A program made the position numbers and the translations under genes. Below are positions 23,336 through 26,801 of a DNA stretch of 26,801 bases, one piece after another. This DNA comes from a virus. The notes below the pieces were generated by a model, which saw only the letters and a program-made list of their open reading frames with translations, made no database searches and had not been told where the DNA came from. Numbering within the stretch: the first letter of the stretch is position 1; every line of letters begins with the position of its first letter. The stretch is from the IMG/VR virus record IMGVR_UViG_3300005664_000064, positions 1 through 26,801 of that record. One strand, written 5' to 3'.

Positions 23336-25911
23336 TGGCAACGCGAGAAGAGCTAGTATCAGCTGCCAAGCAAAAGTATCGTCAACAGCTGGTAGATTCC
23401 GCTAAGGCAAAGTGGGCTTCTCAGAATGCTCAGGTTGCCCCTAGAGACAATAACGACGATCTCATGGAGACTGGTGCTCGAAGTATGCTTGAAGGCGCTA
23501 CCCTAGGCGCTAGTGAACCCATCATCTCTGGAATCAATGCAGTGATAGGGACTGGGATTGATCGAGCCATGGTACCAGGGGCATCGTTTGACCTGGAATC
23601 GATCAAGAAAGAATATGACCGCGATGTAGAAAGACGACGACGTCTAGAGAAAGAGAATCCAAAGGCCGCCATGGTGGGCGAGATCGGTGGGGCGATTGCT
23701 CCAAGTCCGATTAATCTAGGGTCTGCTGTAGCCAAGGGTGCTGCTGGACTCGTCAAAGGAATCACAGAAGCCACTCCGATTGTAGGAGAAGCGGTCAAAG
23801 CAGGGGGCTTCTTTGGGGGCTTAGGCAAGATCGGTCAAGGAGCTGCTGAAGGTGCGGCTATGACGGTCGGTGCTGAAGGTATCAAACGAGGGATCGAAAG
23901 ACCCACAGGATTCATTCAGGAGCAAGACAAATTAGAACCACTCATGGAAGGTGCAGAAGCAGGGGCACTCTTTGGCGGTGCGCTCTCGGCTATTCCACAA
24001 GTAGGGAAAGCACTGAAATTTAGTGGCAAGAAAATGCTCTCAAGCGTTGGAGGAGTGAACGAAGAAAATATCAATGCTTATCTTGCTCGACCGCAAGAGA
24101 TTGAGAAAGCTAAGAGCATGGAGGAGATCAAGGATCTCATTGATTCCACAGTCGGAAAGCTCCACGACGATGTCCACACAGGCAAGATCAATCTCGAGCA
24201 AGCCAACGAAGCTTTGAAAGAATCCAAAAAGAACTTCAATGAGGGGTTGCGAAACCTCAGAGAAGATCAAGCGATCAAAAAAGCTGATATCCGAGACTAT
24301 TACAATTCTGCAAAAGAAGATTTAGAGAATGCGTTCAAACAATCCTATAAGCCGATTGAGAATGTCAAAGCTCCAGTCAGACTGGCTGATGAAGTATTGG
24401 ACGCAGTAGCTGAGCAAAAGCAAAAGGTATCTAACCTATCTGAGCAAGCCTACAAGACTTTGGATCGTGAAGGTTCGGTCGATCTCAAAGGAATACGATC
24501 TCAGATCAAAGACATTCAAGAGAGTTTGAAGATTCCAGGAGAGTCGGGCAAGTCTGCTCTCATTGGGGATACTGCAAAAGAAGCCTATTCTAAATTGCAA
24601 GGAATTAGTGACGACCTTGAGACGCTTGGGAATCAGGCAAGTCTCAAGTCTGCCAAGAAGCTGATTCAAAATATTGATCGCGATATTAAATGGTCATCGA
24701 GTGCAGGTGGGTTCAATGATGCTTCCAACAACGCTTTCACTCAGGTGAGACGCGCACTGGATGAGAAGCTGAAGCAGATTCCAGAGTATGCAAAGATCAT
24801 GGAGACTGTATCGGATGAGACTCGCTTTCTCATGGATGCTGATAAGATGTTTGGCAAGCGTGAAAATGCTCTATCCAAACTAGCCAACATTGAATCAGAT
24901 AAGAACTCCGGAGCACGTGCAGTACTAGAACGTCTAGGCTCTGGTGTAGGGAGAGACTTCAAGACTCCACTCATGGAATACATGGGAACTTTAGAGAAGC
25001 AATCTCCTGAAGCTCAACAAGTGTTGCGTGAATCTTTGCCACAGTATGGCGTTTTGCAACAGGCTGAGAATCAATACATGGCAGCTCAGCGTCCAGAGTT
25101 CAACCAAGTACCATTTCAGAAGTTCCAAGAGCGTTCCCCTGAAGCCATGGCGCTATCTCGAGCACAGGGCAAAGTGGGGGCATCTCAAGAAGCATTGGAA
25201 GCGTTGCAATCTACAGCAGCTCCATTTGCTGGCATCACTCCGAATACGAGCGAGAACTATATCCGATCAGTCATGAGAGATAGTTCAATCGAACGACGTG
25301 AAAAGCTCAAGGCGCTCTCTGGAATGATCGAAAATGTACCTGATCAAGACGTGCTCAAAATGATCAAAGATCTACAAGTCAAGGAAGCTTTTGATGCTCA
25401 AAACCGTCAAGGGTCTGCTAACGTCAACTTTTGGGCGCTACTCTCTGGAGCAGCAACAGGGATTGCAGCGACTGGAGATATCTCAACAGGACTCATGGGA
25501 GCTGGAGGCGGTGCCGTCCTAGGGAAGCTGGTTGACTTCTATGGCCCTGCGATGACTAAGCAGATTCTCAAAGCAACCGTGAAGATTCAGGGAATCCCGA
25601 CTGTCAAAAAGATTGAAGCTGCTTATGCTGGGTTTCCTTTAGAGATCAGAGAACAGCTCAAGCAAGATCTAGTGCGTACCATTGGAATGAATCAAGATGA
25701 AGGGATTGTACTCCTTCCACCGCTTGAACGTCCAGACGCACGCGCAGCCATTCAAGATAGCTCTTTATTGAATCTTGAGAAGGCAAAAGCAATATCAGGA
25801 ATCAACAAAGACGGTTCGATTGATTCAGGAGTTTACAAACGAGTCATGTTGGATGGCTATGAGGCAAGGAAGCCTAATCCATCCCAGGATGCTTTTGAGC
25901 AAAGGAGATAA
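23335..25911 (+). CDS. large internal/ejection virion protein
   Basis: 858 residues, starting at a TAATG overlap. Residues about 43-245 are rich in Gly/Ala with long hydrophobic, GxxxG-type stretches (AIAPSPINLGSAVAKGAAG, FFGGLGKIGQGAAEGAAMTV), suitable for a membrane-inserting channel; the middle (about 250-600) is long coiled helix; a second hydrophobic segment lies at about 692-745 (NFWALLSGAATGIAATGD, GGGAVLGKLVDFYGPAM). Similar composition to the big ejection proteins of T7- and P22-like phages, which form a conduit across the envelope. I see no lysozyme or transglycosylase motif, so wall digestion, if needed, comes from elsewhere. Confidence 0.65.
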   Translation: MATREELVSAAKQKYRQQLVDSAKAKWASQNAQVAPRDNNDDLMETGARSMLEGATLGASEPIISGINAVIGTGIDRAMVPGASFDLESIKKEYDRDVERRRRLEKENPKAAMVGEIGGAIAPSPINLGSAVAKGAAGLVKGITEATPIVGEAVKAGGFFGGLGKIGQGAAEGAAMTVGAEGIKRGIERPTGFIQEQDKLEPLMEGAEAGALFGGALSAIPQVGKALKFSGKKMLSSVGGVNEENINAYLARPQEIEKAKSMEEIKDLIDSTVGKLHDDVHTGKINLEQANEALKESKKNFNEGLRNLREDQAIKKADIRDYYNSAKEDLENAFKQSYKPIENVKAPVRLADEVLDAVAEQKQKVSNLSEQAYKTLDREGSVDLKGIRSQIKDIQESLKIPGESGKSALIGDTAKEAYSKLQGISDDLETLGNQASLKSAKKLIQNIDRDIKWSSSAGGFNDASNNAFTQVRRALDEKLKQIPEYAKIMETVSDETRFLMDADKMFGKRENALSKLANIESDKNSGARAVLERLGSGVGRDFKTPLMEYMGTLEKQSPEAQQVLRESLPQYGVLQQAENQYMAAQRPEFNQVPFQKFQERSPEAMALSRAQGKVGASQEALEALQSTAAPFAGITPNTSENYIRSVMRDSSIERREKLKALSGMIENVPDQDVLKMIKDLQVKEAFDAQNRQGSANVNFWALLSGAATGIAATGDISTGLMGAGGGAVLGKLVDFYGPAMTKQILKATVKIQGIPTVKKIEAAYAGFPLEIREQLKQDLVRTIGMNQDEGIVLLPPLERPDARAAIQDSSLLNLEKAKAISGINKDGSIDSGVYKRVMLDGYEARKPNPSQDAFEQRR

Positions 25912-25914
25912 GTT

Positions 25915-26139
25915 ATGCCAAATATGAGCGAAATGACACCAGAAGAACGCAAAGCATGGCTAGCAAAAAATAGAGAATCTATGGTGCAGCCCGATGAGGC
26001 TTCGTTCAATGATAAGTATATCAGAGGACCACTACTAGGACTGATCGGCGCTAAGGACCCTGAAGCTGAAGCCAGGGAGAAGCGCAACAAGTCGAAAAAG
26101 AGTGCTTTTGGCCACTACATGGACGAACGATATAAGTAG
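25915..26139 (+). CDS. hypothetical small charged protein at end of the ejection block
   Basis: 74 residues; AAGGAGAT precedes the ATG, which lies a few bases after the large ejection gene. Starts MPNMSEMTPEERKAWLAKN, with an amphipathic helix, a short IRGPLLGLIGA turn, and a strongly basic end (REKRNKSKKS). No membrane segment. Could be a small virion component; no family recognised. Its 3' part is overlapped by a minus-strand ORF. Confidence 0.6.
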   Translation: MPNMSEMTPEERKAWLAKNRESMVQPDEASFNDKYIRGPLLGLIGAKDPEAEAREKRNKSKKSAFGHYMDERYK

Positions 26140-26319
26140 TCTCAAAGTATAGCTAGAAGCAAAAAAGATGGCATAGTCAGCAGTCCGATTCTGAATCATG
26201 GCCAAATCGTTGTCGGTCAAAACTTCAGGGCAAAAGACGAGACAGACTAGGAACATGGGGATAGCAAAAATGAACCATGGCATACTAAAGAATGTGTAAA
26301 TAACCAAAGTGGTACGCAT
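26035..26319 (-). CDS. candidate antisense membrane protein
   Basis: 94 residues on the minus strand in a block that is otherwise all plus. Residues 1-30 are a clear hydrophobic segment (LVIYTFFSMPWFIFAIPMFL), a second weaker one lies around residues 47-80. About two thirds of it occupies the 253-base gap 26140-26392 that has no plus-strand gene; the rest is antisense to the preceding gene. A perfect TATACT (-10) lies at 26326-26331 on the minus strand with the expected transcript start at the ATG itself, but there is no clear -35 and no ribosome site. Might be a leaderless membrane protein, or noise. Confidence 0.35.
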   Translation of the reverse strand: MRTTLVIYTFFSMPWFIFAIPMFLVCLVFCPEVLTDNDLAMIQNRTADYAIFFASSYTLRLLISFVHVVAKSTLFRLVALLPGFSFRVLSADQS

Positions 26320-26392
26320 GAATCAAGTATACCAAAGGATTGTGTAGTAATGGTTAAGAGTTAAGGAAAATAAAGGTTCTATTGAGGATTAT

Positions 26393-26611
26393 ATGGCTGA
26401 TCATATACAAGTGATGTTGATCGTATTGACAGCTCTAATTGGTTGCATAGGTGGGGTATTAAGCCTCATTTCTGGCTATGTTGCGGCTAAGCTTGGAAAG
26501 TTAACGGATTCCGTTGAAAGTCTAAATGTTAAGATTGCTGTTGTCATCGAGAAGCTCGACAGTCATGATCATAGGATCAAAGTCATTGAGACAAAAATCA
26601 TAGGAGAATGA
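26393..26611 (+). CDS. small membrane protein with coiled-coil tail (holin/lysis type)
   Basis: 72 residues; GAGG precedes the ATG. One hydrophobic segment at residues 5-33 (VMLIVLTALIGCIGGVLSLISGYVAA) is followed by a Lys/Glu/Asp-rich coiled coil (LGKLTDSVESLNVKIAVVIEKL). An N-terminal membrane span with a charged tail is the shape of some phage holin-like or lysis-accessory proteins, and the next gene is also hydrophobic. No endolysin is in the window, so the lysis role is inference. Confidence 0.6.
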   Translation: MADHIQVMLIVLTALIGCIGGVLSLISGYVAAKLGKLTDSVESLNVKIAVVIEKLDSHDHRIKVIETKIIGE

Positions 26612-26613
26612 AC

Positions 26614-26801
26614 ATGCTACAAAAGATCTTAGATCCTCAAAACCTCATGTTGATCGTTGCGAGTGTCATTGCCGTCAATGCTCTTTTAAGCGGCTTGAAA
26701 GTAGCTTTGGATGCTATTAAGGACTTAACTCAGTCAGAACTAGATAACAAAGTATCTGCATTTCTTGGGTCGTTCCTAGGAATCTTGGGAAAGATTGTCG
26801 A
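26614..26801 (+). CDS. holin-like hydrophobic protein (3' truncated by window)
   Basis: At least 62 residues; open to the right edge. AGGAGA lies six bases before the ATG, two bases after the previous stop. Residues about 10-35 (LMLIVASVIAVNALLSGLKVAL) are a membrane span, and GSFLGILGKIV near the edge begins another. Short hydrophobic proteins in tandem after ejection genes are usually holins/antiholins; the rest of the gene is needed to judge. Confidence 0.6.
   Translation, partial: MLQKILDPQNLMLIVASVIAVNALLSGLKVALDAIKDLTQSELDNKVSAFLGSFLGILGKIV

Noticed and set aside
23430-23828. Minus-strand Pro/Ala-rich ORF opposite the large ejection gene
   Set aside because: Mirror image of a Gly/Ala-rich coding region, which commonly leaves long open antisense frames.
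1-26801. CRISPR arrays, insertion sequences, integrase or att sites
   Set aside because: No regularly spaced direct repeats with spacers, no transposase or recombinase gene, and no duplicated tRNA 3' end was seen.

Overview
The window is most likely part of a tailed-phage genome (or prophage) of short-tailed, podovirus-like architecture. Nearly everything from position 3300 to the right end is one plus-strand block in classic virion order: small and large terminase, portal, scaffold, major capsid protein, a cluster of fibre-like beta-rich proteins, neck/adaptor and tail-nozzle proteins, three large Ala/Gly/Gln-rich proteins of the DNA-ejection type, and small membrane proteins of the holin type. 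I see no tape measure, major tail tube or sheath gene, and the roughly 750-residue portal resembles the P22/podovirus type. Most genes have strong AGGAG-type ribosome sites and ATG starts, with many 1-4 base stop/start overlaps, so the host is bacterial. I cannot name the host from the sequence.

Layout. Positions 1-1611 (minus strand) carry a tight overlapping operon: a ParB/IbrB-like nuclease-fold protein, a small unassigned helical protein, and a PP-loop PAPS-reductase (IbrA-like) protein that runs off the left edge. Positions about 1640-1915 are a gene-free, hairpin-dense segment that looks like a structured RNA, either the leader of that operon or a separate RNA. A plus-strand intrinsic terminator lies at 2033-2068. 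Positions 2104-3021 hold a RusA-like resolvase and three small genes. Positions 3101-3255 hold two tRNA genes back to back, one canonical tRNA-Asn(GTT) with encoded CCA and one with an oversized anticodon arm.

Positions 3300-5946 are the packaging module, 6008-10753 the portal-scaffold-capsid module, 10766-10795 a strong hairpin after the capsid gene, and 10824-16597 a run of adhesin/fibre/decoration-like proteins with two tiny genes inside it. Positions 16607-21409 encode the neck, the tail nozzle and a possible GNAT-like protein. Positions 21411-26139 encode internal/ejection proteins, and 26393-26801 small membrane proteins that probably begin the lysis module. One minus-strand membrane-protein ORF (26035-26319) sits against the direction of the late block.

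How the genes work together (inference from family roles): TerS/TerL pack DNA through the portal into a shell built by the capsid and scaffold proteins. The adaptor and nozzle proteins close the head and form the short tail, fibres decorate the particle and bind the host, and the ejection proteins are packaged for delivery with the genome. The left operon and the tRNAs are accessory. The least explained parts are the structured RNA, the three-gene IbrB/IbrA operon, the odd tRNA, and the antisense membrane ORF.
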